NCBI RefSeq assembly: GCF_019511665.1
Contig: NZ_JAEUAW010000003.1
Location: forward strand, 186,001-250,000
From: Microbacterium jejuense
GTDB lineage: Bacteria; Actinomycetota; Actinomycetes; Actinomycetales; Microbacteriaceae
Direction of reading: 5' to 3'
DNA length: 64,000 bases
Below the pieces are notes generated by a model, which did no database searches, was not told the origin of the DNA, and saw nothing but the letters and a program-made list of their open reading frames with translations. The translations under genes and the position numbers were made by a program. The first letter of the stretch is position 1; each line of letters starts with the position of its first letter. This document shows, piece after piece, positions 9,271 to 17,301 of this stretch.

Positions 9271-9714
9271 GTGACACACGATCAGGACATCGAGACCCTC
9301 ATCGTCGCCGCGCACACGCTCACGCGACTCGCGGCGCTCGAGACAGCCAACGACACCCCCGCCGCCCAGTGGCGGACCCTCACCATCCTGCGCGACCACG
9401 GTCCCCTGCGTGTGGGCGAGCTCGCACGCCTCAGCCGCGTGACGCAGCCCGGCATGACCCGGCTCGTCGGTCAGATGGTCGAGCAGGGCCTGCTGACGCG
9501 CGCGACGGATGCCGCCGATTCACGCGCCACCGTCGTCGAGGCCACGCCGCTCGGGATCGAAGCGCTGCAGACGTGGCTCTTGCACCTGACCTCGGCGCTC
9601 GCGCCTCGATTCGAGGACCTGACAGAGTCTGAATGGGACGCCCTGCGCACCACCGCCCAGGTGCTGACGCGCAACCTCGACCGCGCGACCGCCGCCACGG
9701 AGGCCGCCCGATGA
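9271..9714 (+). CDS. MarR-family transcriptional regulator
   Basis: A 147-residue winged-helix protein. It has the MarR core WRTLTILRDHGPLRVGELAR, then VTQPGMTRLVGQMVEQGLLTR and the wing DAADSRATVVEATPLG, with helices at both ends for dimerisation. It is the first gene of a two-gene operon and overlaps the exporter start by ATGA. Such a pair usually forms a drug- or metabolite-responsive efflux unit in which MarR represses both genes. The start is GTG at 9271. The divergent liv operon shares the intergenic region, but its promoter is about 70 bp away. Confidence 0.9.
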   Translation: MTHDQDIETLIVAAHTLTRLAALETANDTPAAQWRTLTILRDHGPLRVGELARLSRVTQPGMTRLVGQMVEQGLLTRATDAADSRATVVEATPLGIEALQTWLLHLTSALAPRFEDLTESEWDALRTTAQVLTRNLDRATAATEAAR

Positions 9715-10943
9715 GCGCGCACGGCTCCGCACAGGTCTCGGTCTGGCGCCAGCCCGCGCAGGTGTGGGCAGTCGCATTCGCGTGCGTCGTCGCCTTCATG
9801 GGCATCGGACTCGTCGACCCGATCCTTCCCGCGATCGCCGAGTCGCTGAAGGCGACGCCGGTGCAGACCGAGCTGCTGTTCACGAGCTACCTGCTGGTCA
9901 CGGGCCTCGCCATGCTGATCACGAGCTGGATCTCCAGCCGCATCGGCGCAAAGGCGACGCTGCTCATCGGCCTCGCCCTCATCGTGGTCTTCGCCCTCGC
10001 CTGCTCGCTCTCGGGCAGCGTCGACGCCATCATCGGCTTCCGTGCCGGCTGGGGCCTCGGCAACGCGCTGTTCATCTCGACGGCGCTCGCGACCATCGTC
10101 GGCGCCGCATCGGGCGGCAGCAGCGCGGCCATCGTCCTGTACGAGGCGGCGCTCGGCCTCGGCATCGCCATCGGCCCGCTCCTGGGCGGCCTGCTCGGCG
10201 AGGTGAGCTGGCGCGGCCCGTTCTTCGGCGTCGTCGCGCTCATGGCGATCGCGTTCGTCGCGGTGCTCGCTCTGCTGCGCGGCCCGGGCGAGAAGCCCGT
10301 CCCCGTGCCGCTGTCGGCCCCGTTCAAAGCGCTACGCATCCCGGCGCTGGCCGTCCTGGCGGTCGCAGCCCTCTTCTACAACATCGGGTTCTTCGTGCTG
10401 CTGGCGTTCTCGCCGTTCCCGCTCGGGTTCGGCGCCATGGGCATCGGCTTCACGTTCTTCGGCTGGGGTGTCGCGCTGGCGATCACGAGCGTATGGGTGG
10501 CACCGCTGCTGCTGCGCTTCCTCGCCCGCACCACCGTCATGCTGCTGACCCTTCCCCTGCTGGCGATCGACCTCGTGATCGCGGGCATCCTCGTCGAGAA
10601 CCCGACGGCTCTCGTGGTGTGCATCATCGTCGGCGGCCTGCTCCTCGGCATCATGAACACCGTGCTGACGGAGTCGGTCATGGAGGCCACCGACCTGCCG
10701 CGCTCGGTCGCGTCGTCGGCCTACTCTGCCGTGCGCTTCCTGGGCGGTGCCGCCGCTCCGCCGCTGGCCGCCTGGCTCTGGCACGCCTACGGCGCAACCG
10801 TCCCGTACGTGTTCGCCGCGGCATCCATCCTCATCGCGACGGCCACGATCGCGATCGGCCGCCGCGCCCTCGCCCGGATCGACGAGCGCGAAGCGGATGC
10901 CGCGGACGAGGCCGCCTCGGTGCTCGTCGGCGACGCCGCCTGA
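9711..10943 (+). CDS. MFS transporter, probable drug/metabolite exporter
   Basis: A 410-residue major facilitator with about 12 hydrophobic segments. The first loop pattern FMGIGLVDPILPAIAESL and the motif-A-like region ITSWISSRIGAKATLLIG are typical of drug:H+ antiporters. It is translationally coupled to the MarR regulator by a 4-bp overlap, so the substrate is likely the inducer of that regulator. The C-terminal 20 residues are acidic and cytoplasmic. The substrate is unknown. Confidence 0.88.
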   Translation: MSAHGSAQVSVWRQPAQVWAVAFACVVAFMGIGLVDPILPAIAESLKATPVQTELLFTSYLLVTGLAMLITSWISSRIGAKATLLIGLALIVVFALACSLSGSVDAIIGFRAGWGLGNALFISTALATIVGAASGGSSAAIVLYEAALGLGIAIGPLLGGLLGEVSWRGPFFGVVALMAIAFVAVLALLRGPGEKPVPVPLSAPFKALRIPALAVLAVAALFYNIGFFVLLAFSPFPLGFGAMGIGFTFFGWGVALAITSVWVAPLLLRFLARTTVMLLTLPLLAIDLVIAGILVENPTALVVCIIVGGLLLGIMNTVLTESVMEATDLPRSVASSAYSAVRFLGGAAAPPLAAWLWHAYGATVPYVFAAASILIATATIAIGRRALARIDEREADAADEAASVLVGDAA

Positions 10944-11003
10944 TTCCTCCGGCCCGTCGAACGCCCCGATCCTGCTGTGGAACCCGCGGGTTCACCCGGA
11001 CGC

Positions 11004-11037
11004 GCTGAAGCCCCCGCCCTCGGGCGGGGGCTTCAGC
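11004..11037. terminator. Strong hairpin between convergent genes
   Basis: Perfect 16-bp arms (11004-11019 and 11022-11037) beginning GCTGAAGCCCCCGCCC form a hairpin with a tiny loop. It lies between the convergent MFS and CPBP genes and probably acts in both directions, although no long T-run follows. Confidence 0.8.
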
Positions 11038-11043
11038 GTACGG

Positions 11044-11871
11044 TCACGCAGAGGCTCGTGCGTCTTCGATCGCGGGCGCCGGCGCGTTCACCCGCCCACG
11101 GATGAAGATCAGCAGGACGAGCCCGGTGATGATGACGACGATGTTGCCCTGCGCTGCGAGGGCAGAGAGCGCGCCCGGCGCCGGGTTGCCGGTGAAGAGG
11201 AACGTCGCCGAGTCCGTCGTCCCATGGATGAGGATCGGCCAGATGAGGTTGCCCGTCACCCTCAGGGCGAGGTACATGCAGATGCCGAACGCGAACGTGT
11301 AGAGCAGCTGGAATCCCGTCGCGAGGACGGATTGGCCCGACAGCAGATTTCCCGCGTGCAGGGCGGCGAACAGCGCCGCCGACACGACGGCGACGACGAT
11401 CTCGCGGTAGCCCGCCTTGCGCATCAGATTCACCACCAGGCCACGGGTGAGGAACTCTTCGGCGAAGCCGACGAAGAGGCTCGATACGACCCACGCCGCC
11501 ACCAGCGCTCCACTCGCCTTCGTGTAGTCGATGCCCGCGAAGTGCAGCACGTTGAAGAGCACGGTGACGACCACCGCGATCCACATCCAGCCGCGGCCGC
11601 GGATCGGCTGCCGGCCGAACAGCTCGCGCAGCCAGCCCACGGTCAGCGCGAAGACGACGAGGATGACGCAGCCGAGGGCGATCGGCAGGCCGTACCCGAG
11701 GAGAACGCCGACGGCCTCGTCCGACGTGTCGATCGCGCCGATGAGGGGCCCGAGCGCGAGCGATACGAGCTGCCACAGCACGTAGTAGCCCACCACGACG
11801 AGCAGCGAGCGCCACCAGCCGCCCCTCTCCCAGAAGCGCTTCCAGCCCGATGCGTGCTGTTGTCCGGCCAC
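11044..11871 (-). CDS. CPBP-family intramembrane metalloprotease
   Basis: A 275-residue protein with about eight membrane segments and the three CPBP (Abi/CAAX protease-like) motifs: AEEFLTRG (EExxxR), FAALH and ILIHGTTD. These supply the zinc-binding Glu and His residues inside the membrane. In bacteria the family is linked to peptide maturation, immunity to bacteriocins or membrane-protein processing, and the substrate is rarely known. It is a single gene facing the MFS exporter, with tRNA-Lys upstream on the same strand. Confidence 0.87.
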   Translation of the reverse strand: MAGQQHASGWKRFWERGGWWRSLLVVVGYYVLWQLVSLALGPLIGAIDTSDEAVGVLLGYGLPIALGCVILVVFALTVGWLRELFGRQPIRGRGWMWIAVVVTVLFNVLHFAGIDYTKASGALVAAWVVSSLFVGFAEEFLTRGLVVNLMRKAGYREIVVAVVSAALFAALHAGNLLSGQSVLATGFQLLYTFAFGICMYLALRVTGNLIWPILIHGTTDSATFLFTGNPAPGALSALAAQGNIVVIITGLVLLIFIRGRVNAPAPAIEDARASA

Positions 11872-12030
11872 TGACGTTCCCTCCCGCGGCCGAGTCCGTC
11901 GCGGTCCGCAGTGACGAATCTAGGGGCACAGCGGGCACCACGAGAAGCGGTTCCGGCTCCGACTGCCCCGCCCGCGCACAGCACGACGAAGCCGCCTCCC
12001 GCATGACGTTGCGGAAGGCGGCTCCTGGTG

Positions 12031-12106
12031 TGGTGCGCCCCCAGGGACTTGAACCCTGAACCCATTGATTAAGAGTCAATTGCTCTGCCGATTGAGCTAG
12101 AGGCGC
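12031..12106 (-). tRNA. tRNA-Lys (anticodon CTT)
   Basis: The minus strand gives a 76-nt cloverleaf. The acceptor GCGCCTC pairs with GGGGCGC, the D-arm is AGCTCAATCGGCAGAGC, and the anticodon arm is ATTGA-CTCTTAA-TCAAT with anticodon CTT. The T-arm has GGTTCAAGTCC and CCA is encoded at the 3' end (12031-12033). It reads AAG codons, the dominant Lys codon in this GC-rich genome. Confidence 0.97.
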
Positions 12107-12199
12107 GTGATCCGGATGACCCGAACCGAGGGACCACATTACATGAGGATCGGCCGGAGGTGAAATCGAGGCAGGAACCGCCCGGGTATCCTGGTCCCT

Positions 12200-13027
12200 G
12201 TGACCACCCGACCCTCCGCCTCGACGTTCGACGCGCCGTACCGCGGAGACCTCCGGGATGACCTCGCGCTCGCCCTCCGCCTGGCCGACGCGGCGGACGC
12301 GGCATCCATGTCGCGCTTCGATGCCGCCGACCTCGACGTGAGCATCAAGGCCGACGCGACGCACGTCACCGAAGCGGACCTCGCCACCGAGCAGGCGATC
12401 CGCGCGCTGCTGCAGACCGAGCGCCCGGCGGACGGCGTCTTCGGCGAGGAGTTCGGCGTCACCGGCGACTCGACGCGACAGTGGATCATCGACCCGATCG
12501 ACGGCACGGCCAACTACCTCAAGGGCATCCCGATGTGGACGACCCTCATCGCGCTGTCGATCGACGGCGTCCCGCGCGTCGGCGTCGCCAGTCAGCCCGC
12601 GATCGGGCGCCGCTGGTGGGCGGCGACCGGACTGGGCGCGTGGACGAACACGCCGGCCGGCGAGCCGAAGCGCCTCGCCGTCTCGACGGTCGACACCGTC
12701 GGCGCCTCGAGCGTGAGCTTCCAGAGCATCGGACAGTGGCGGGATGCCGGCAGGCTCGACGCCCTCGAACGCCTGACCTCCGCGGTCTGGCGCGACCGCG
12801 GCTACGGCGACGCGTGGCCCTACATGCTGCTGGCCGAGGGACGCCTGGAGCTCGTCGCCGAGTTCGACGTCAAGGAGTACGACATCGCCGCGCTCGTGCC
12901 GATCGTGACCGAGGCAGGCGGCCGGTTCACGTCGTTCGACGGTGACGACACCGTCTCAGCGCGCTCGTCGCTCGCCACCAACCGCGTCCTCCACGAGGAC
13001 TACCTCCGCCTGCTGCACCAGTCCTGA
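12200..13027 (+). CDS. hisN: Inositol monophosphatase-family phosphatase, probable histidinol-phosphatase HisN
   Basis: A 275-residue member of the Mg-dependent, lithium-sensitive phosphatase fold. The metal-binding motifs are GEEFG, IDPIDGTANYLKG and, near the C terminus, KEYDIAALVPIVTEAGG. In actinobacteria a protein of this family (HisN) removes phosphate from histidinol phosphate, and the GTANYLKGIPMWTTLIAL context fits that group from memory. Inositol-1-phosphatase is the alternative. The start is GTG at 12200; TATCCT (12187-12192) lies 7 bp upstream, suggesting a leaderless message. Confidence 0.8.
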   Translation: MTTRPSASTFDAPYRGDLRDDLALALRLADAADAASMSRFDAADLDVSIKADATHVTEADLATEQAIRALLQTERPADGVFGEEFGVTGDSTRQWIIDPIDGTANYLKGIPMWTTLIALSIDGVPRVGVASQPAIGRRWWAATGLGAWTNTPAGEPKRLAVSTVDTVGASSVSFQSIGQWRDAGRLDALERLTSAVWRDRGYGDAWPYMLLAEGRLELVAEFDVKEYDIAALVPIVTEAGGRFTSFDGDDTVSARSSLATNRVLHEDYLRLLHQS

Positions 13028-13069
13028 TCCACGCCCCGTTCGCTCCCATCCCCCACGGAGACTCCCCCG

Positions 13070-13648
13070 ATGCCTGCTCCCCGCCTCCTCGGCACCGCCG
13101 CCGTCCTGGCACTGTCCGTGCTCGCCCTGACCGCCTGCGGTGGCAGTCCCGAAGCCGCCCCCGAACCGACGACCTCGTCGGCTCCGACGACGGTCGCACC
13201 CGAACCCACGACATCGACCACGCCCGAGCCCACCGCCGACGCCGCACCCACGTGCGCCACGCTCATCGCCGACAGCCTCGTGGCCGACTACGAGAAGCTC
13301 GGCGTCACGTCACAGGAACAGCCCCTGTTCATCGGCAGTCAGCAGATCGACGGCGGCATCCTGTGCATGTGGGCGAACTTCGATCAGCCGGCCGGCGACG
13401 CCGGCCAGATCTACGGCTGGGCGAAGCTGTCGGACGCCGAGTCCGACGCGGCGCAGCAGGAGCTGCTCGCCGAGGGCTGGGTACGCGAGGAAGCCGACGA
13501 CGGCGGCGTGTACATCACCGAGAGCGAGAACACGGCGCTGGTCACCGACGAAGAGGGCTACGGCATGACGTACCTGTTCGTCGCCGGGCAGGTGAAGGTC
13601 GCCGACACCAAGCAGGGTCTGCTCCTCATCGAGTGGCCGAAGGCCTGA
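13070..13648 (+). CDS. Putative secreted lipoprotein of unknown function
   Basis: A 192-residue protein with a signal peptide ending in the lipobox LTAC (Cys23), a low-complexity Pro/Thr/Glu linker (about 30-62) and a globular domain of about 130 residues with two cysteines (about 63 and 100) that could form a disulfide. It should be anchored to the outer face of the membrane. No enzyme motif is visible. It starts 42 bp after hisN and ends 3 bp before yaeQ, so it may share a transcript. I do not recognise the globular domain. Confidence 0.8.
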   Translation: MPAPRLLGTAAVLALSVLALTACGGSPEAAPEPTTSSAPTTVAPEPTTSTTPEPTADAAPTCATLIADSLVADYEKLGVTSQEQPLFIGSQQIDGGILCMWANFDQPAGDAGQIYGWAKLSDAESDAAQQELLAEGWVREEADDGGVYITESENTALVTDEEGYGMTYLFVAGQVKVADTKQGLLLIEWPKA

Positions 13649-13651
13649 TCC

Positions 13652-14191
13652 ATGGCAGTCGGCGCGACGATGCACACCTTCACGGTGCAGCTGGCCGACG
13701 TCGACCGCGGCGTGTACGAGGATCTGGCGCTGCGTGTGGCGCGGCATCCCTCCGAGACGGACGCGTTCATGATGACCCGCGTACTCGCGTACTGCCTGGA
13801 GTACGAAGAAGGCATCGCCTTCAGCGACGGCATCTCTGCCACCGACGAGCCGGCCGTGCTCGTGCGCGACCTCACCGGCGCGCTGACCGCATGGATCGAA
13901 GTGGGGGCTCCGGATGCCGCACGCCTGCACTCCGGCAGCATGCAGGCCGCCCGCACCGTCGTGTACACGCACCGCGATCCGGCCAAGGTGGCGGCACCGT
14001 GGGCGGGCAAGCGCATCCACCGCGGCGGCGAGATCCTGCTGCACAGCTTCGACCCCGGGTTCGTCGACGCCGCTGCGGCGCTCGTCGAACGCCGCAGCGC
14101 GATGACGCTGTCGGTCACCGAGCGGCGGATCTACCTCGACCTCGGCGGCACGAGCCTCGAGAGCGACATCCACACGCAGGCCGCCGCCTGA
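13652..14191 (+). CDS. YaeQ-family protein
   Basis: A 179-residue protein that matches the YaeQ family along its length: DVDRGVYEDLALRVARHPSE, MTRVLAYCLEYEEGIAFS, WIEVGAPDAARLH and VYTHRDP. YaeQ has a PD-(D/E)XK-like fold. The family was linked to suppression of rfaH mutations, but its biochemical role is still unclear. It follows the lipoprotein gene by 3 bp. The start ATG at 13652 could be shortened to the internal Met at residue 7. Confidence 0.88.
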   Translation: MAVGATMHTFTVQLADVDRGVYEDLALRVARHPSETDAFMMTRVLAYCLEYEEGIAFSDGISATDEPAVLVRDLTGALTAWIEVGAPDAARLHSGSMQAARTVVYTHRDPAKVAAPWAGKRIHRGGEILLHSFDPGFVDAAAALVERRSAMTLSVTERRIYLDLGGTSLESDIHTQAAA

Positions 14192-14200
14192 CGGCGCCGG

Positions 14201-14617
14201 TCAGGCGGGCAGGAAGTTCTCGCGCGCCAGCGGGGCGATGTCGAGGTCCGCGGCCTCGGTGCTGCCGACCCAGCGCAGTTCCTCGATCTCGGCGGCCACC
14301 ACCGGCTGCTGGGCGCCGATGTCGGCGACGAACACGTCGGCGACGACGAGGAATCCGGGTTCGTTGGCCGCAGCGGCCGTGAACGTGCCGAGAGCCTCGA
14401 GCGCGTCCGGCTCCACCCGGATGCCGAGCTCCTCGAGCAGCTCGCGCGACAGCGTCTCGGCAGCAGACTCCCCCGGCTCGGGCTTGCCCCCGGGCTGCAT
14501 GAACGCCGTCGTCCCGGCCTTGCGCACCAGCAGCAGCTCGTCGGCGTCGTTCACGATGACCGCGGCCGACACGTGGATGCTGCGCACCGAGGCTTCGGCG
14601 GGATTCGAGGTCGTCAC
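14201..14617 (-). CDS. Nudix hydrolase
   Basis: A 138-residue protein with a complete Nudix box, GGKPEPGESAAETLSREL followed by LEELGI. The Glu residues that bind Mg are all present. Such enzymes hydrolyse a nucleoside diphosphate linked to another group. The short length and the preceding LLLVRKAGTTAFMQPGG resemble MutT/ADP-ribose-type house-cleaning enzymes, but the substrate cannot be inferred. It is convergent with yaeQ. The start is GTG at 14617, about 50 bp from the divergent SDR gene. Confidence 0.88.
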   Translation of the reverse strand: MTTSNPAEASVRSIHVSAAVIVNDADELLLVRKAGTTAFMQPGGKPEPGESAAETLSRELLEELGIRVEPDALEALGTFTAAAANEPGFLVVADVFVADIGAQQPVVAAEIEELRWVGSTEAADLDIAPLARENFLPA

Positions 14618-14666
14618 CCTGGCACGCTAACAGGTGGCGCCCACCTCGTCCGGCGTAGAATCACGT

Positions 14667-16148
14667 GTGCCTCTCGAATCCCCTGCGCCTTCCGACCTGC
14701 CGCCCAGCGGCATCGACGCGGACGATCTCGCCACGACGCTCCGCGTGCTCGGCAGCATGGCGGGCATCGACGAGACGCACCCCGACTTCATCGCCGTCCG
14801 CCGTGCGACCGCCAAGATGTTCAAGGCCGTCAAGCGTCACCGCCGGCGCGAGATCCGCGACGCCATCGCCGCCGCCGACAAGGCGGTCGTCGCGGCCACG
14901 GCCACCGGGGCGCCCGACCGCATCGACGACGAGACGCGCGGCATCCCGATCAGCTCGTCGACGACCGCGCCGACCGCGGGCACCCTCATCAAGGCGCGGG
15001 CGTGCTACATCTGCAAGCAGCCCTACACCGTCGTCGACGCGTTCTACCACCAGCTGTGTCCGGACTGCGCGGCGATGAGCCACACCAAGCGCAACGCGCG
15101 CACCGATCTGACGGGAAAGCGCGCGCTGCTGACCGGCGGGCGCGCGAAGATCGGCATGTACATCGCGCTGCGGCTGCTGCGTGACGGCGCGCACACGACC
15201 ATCACGACGCGGTTCCCGCGTGACGCGGTCCGGCGCTTCAGCAGCCTGCCCGACGCTCCCGAGTGGATCGACCGGCTCAAGATCGTCGGCATCGACCTGC
15301 GCGACCCTGCACAGGTCATCGGACTCGCCGACGATGTCGCGGCCGCGGGGCCGCTCGACATCCTCATCAACAACGCGACGCAGACCGTGCGCCGCTCGCC
15401 GGGCGCGTACCAGCCGCTCGTGGACGCCGAGCTCGCACCCCTCCCGAACGGGCCGCTTCCCGAGCTCGTCACGTTCGGTCACACGAACGACCGCCACCCG
15501 CAGGCGCTGGAGCGCTCCGTCACGGCGCACCCCATCCTCGCCGCGGCTGCCGCGCGCGCCGACGAGCTCACCGAGCAGGCGATGGCGGCCGGGTCCAGCT
15601 CGCTGGAGCGCCTCGCCGCGGGGACGGCGATCGACGCCGGCGGGCTCATCCCCGACCTCGACCACACCAACTCGTGGGTGCAGAGCGTCGACGAGGTCGA
15701 CCCGCTCGAGATGCTCGAGGTGCAGCTGGCGAACACGACCGCGCCGTTCCTGCTCGTCTCGAAGCTGCGCTCGTCGCTCGCCGCGTCGAGCGCCCGGCGC
15801 ACCTACATCGTCAACGTGAGCGCGATGGAAGGCGTGTTCAACCGCGGCTACAAGGGGCCGGGGCATCCCCACACCAACATGGCCAAGGCGGCGGTCAACA
15901 TGCTCACCCGCACGAGCGCGCGTGAGCTCTTCGAGACCGACCGCATCCTCATGACGAGCGTCGACACCGGGTGGATCACCGACGAGCGGCCGCACCCGAC
16001 GAAGGTGCGCCTGGCCGAAGAGGGCTTCCACGCGCCGCTCGACCTCGTCGACGGCGCCGCACGCGTGTACGACCCGATCGTGCGCGGTGAGGCGGGCGAA
16101 GACCTGTTCGGGGTGTTCCTGAAGGACTACGCCCCCGGCGCGTGGTGA
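14667..16148 (+). CDS. SDR-family protein with N-terminal zinc ribbon and altered active site
   Basis: A 493-residue protein. The N-terminal 110 residues are helical and basic. A four-Cys zinc ribbon (CYICKQ ... CPDCAA) follows at about residues 113-135. A Rossmann domain then begins with LTGGRAKIGMYIALRLL and continues to DILINNATQ. A roughly 115-residue insertion separates NNATQ from the later NVSAMEG and PHTNMAKAAVNML. The position of the catalytic Tyr in YxxxK is Thr here, although the Lys remains. I recall this as a conserved actinobacterial group, but its function is unknown. GTG at 14667 lies 5 bp after TAGAAT, so the message is probably leaderless. Confidence 0.8.
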   Translation: MPLESPAPSDLPPSGIDADDLATTLRVLGSMAGIDETHPDFIAVRRATAKMFKAVKRHRRREIRDAIAAADKAVVAATATGAPDRIDDETRGIPISSSTTAPTAGTLIKARACYICKQPYTVVDAFYHQLCPDCAAMSHTKRNARTDLTGKRALLTGGRAKIGMYIALRLLRDGAHTTITTRFPRDAVRRFSSLPDAPEWIDRLKIVGIDLRDPAQVIGLADDVAAAGPLDILINNATQTVRRSPGAYQPLVDAELAPLPNGPLPELVTFGHTNDRHPQALERSVTAHPILAAAAARADELTEQAMAAGSSSLERLAAGTAIDAGGLIPDLDHTNSWVQSVDEVDPLEMLEVQLANTTAPFLLVSKLRSSLAASSARRTYIVNVSAMEGVFNRGYKGPGHPHTNMAKAAVNMLTRTSARELFETDRILMTSVDTGWITDERPHPTKVRLAEEGFHAPLDLVDGAARVYDPIVRGEAGEDLFGVFLKDYAPGAW

Positions 16149-16375
16149 ACCTGCCCGAACCTGGCCGCCGGGTGGTCGTGCGGTACATCCTCCCGACCGG
16201 GCAGGCCACCGACGCGCTCGGCGAGCTGCTGAGCGCGGATGCCGCCACGGTCGTCGTCGACGGCAAGCGCGGCGTCGAGCGCATCCCCCGCGGCGCGATC
16301 ATCGCCGCGAAGGAGGTCCCGCCGCCGCCCGCGCCGCGTCGGCCGCGCGAGGCACCCTCGACGCCCGCCGGCTAG
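16145..16375 (+). CDS. Small protein with SH3-like domain (acetyltransferase N-terminal-like)
   Basis: A 76-residue protein, GTGA-overlapped with the SDR gene and therefore probably translated with it. The pattern RVVVRYILPTGQATDALGEL, then TVVVDGKRGVERIPRGAI and AAKEVPPPP, resembles, from memory, the N-terminal beta-barrel domain of Rv0428c/cg3035-type GNAT acetyltransferases. Here the acetyltransferase part is absent, and a Pro/Ala-rich tail ends the protein. The function is unknown. It could be a binding partner of the SDR protein. Confidence 0.65.
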   Translation: MNLPEPGRRVVVRYILPTGQATDALGELLSADAATVVVDGKRGVERIPRGAIIAAKEVPPPPAPRRPREAPSTPAG

Positions 16376-16382
16376 ACGATCG

Positions 16383-17174
16383 TCAGAGCGTCGCCACGGC
16401 GGAGGACAGTGCGGACTCGCCGTCGTGCGAGGCGACCTGCCACTCATGGAAGCGCGTCGGCGCGATCGTCGCGTCGACGTCGGGCAGGAGCTCATACCGA
16501 TCCAGCCGCGCGCCGAAGTAGGTCGCGAGCGGGTCCGAGACCACTTCGCGCCGGTCGCGCCGGAAGCGCAGCTCCCGGGCCGCGAGGTAGCCGAGCTCGA
16601 ACACCTCGGGCCCGGCGACCTCGGAGACCCCGCCGGTCGGGCGCGCCAGCGCCGCCCGGGCGACGGCGGCCGCCACGTCGTCGGCCGCCATCGGCTGGAT
16701 GAGCACGTCCGCCAGGTGCGCGATGCCGCGGCGGGTGGCGGCATCCGTGATGCTGCGGACGAACTCGAAGAACTGGGTCGCGTGCACGATCGAGTACGGC
16801 CGGCCGGATGCCGCCAGCAGGCGCTCCTGCTCGGCCTTGGCCTGGAAGTACCCGCCCTCGGACGCGGCGAGCCGATCGGTGCCGACCACCGACAGCACCA
16901 CGTGATGGCGCACGCCCGCGGCCTCGCCGTACGTGATGAGGTTCATGGTCGACCCCGAGAAGAACTCGCGCGCACCGGCCTCGTCGGTGTACGACGAGTT
17001 CGAGACGTCGACGACCGTCTCCACTCCGGCGAGCGCGTCGGCGAGACCGTCGCCGGTGAAGGAGTCCACTCCCGCCGCGCGCGCGACGACGACCACGTCG
17101 TGGCCCGTCGCCTGCAATCCCGCGACCACCCTCGACCCGATCAGACCGGTTCCTCCGATGACAGCGATCCTCAT
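16383..17174 (-). CDS. NAD(P)-binding atypical SDR / NmrA-like protein
   Basis: A 263-residue Rossmann protein opening MRIAVIGGTGLIGSRVV, the GGxGxxG of atypical SDRs. It lacks the classical YxxxK pair in the usual place. Segments such as VRHHVVLSVVGTDRL, YFQAKAEQERLL and YSIVHATQFFEF are typical of NmrA/HSCARG-like NAD(P)H-binding proteins, which act as redox sensors or as reductases. It is a single gene on the minus strand, convergent with the SDR pair. Confidence 0.82.
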   Translation of the reverse strand: MRIAVIGGTGLIGSRVVAGLQATGHDVVVVARAAGVDSFTGDGLADALAGVETVVDVSNSSYTDEAGAREFFSGSTMNLITYGEAAGVRHHVVLSVVGTDRLAASEGGYFQAKAEQERLLAASGRPYSIVHATQFFEFVRSITDAATRRGIAHLADVLIQPMAADDVAAAVARAALARPTGGVSEVAGPEVFELGYLAARELRFRRDRREVVSDPLATYFGARLDRYELLPDVDATIAPTRFHEWQVASHDGESALSSAVATL

Positions 17175-17301
17175 GTCGAACCCTCTCCGCTCATCGCGCT
17201 CCCGCGCGCGTCATCAGCAGAGACCGGATGAGGACCGCGGATGTGACAGGTCCGGGCCGAAGTCGTTCGAGAAGCGCCAGCGCAGATGACGCGCGAGCGG
17301 A

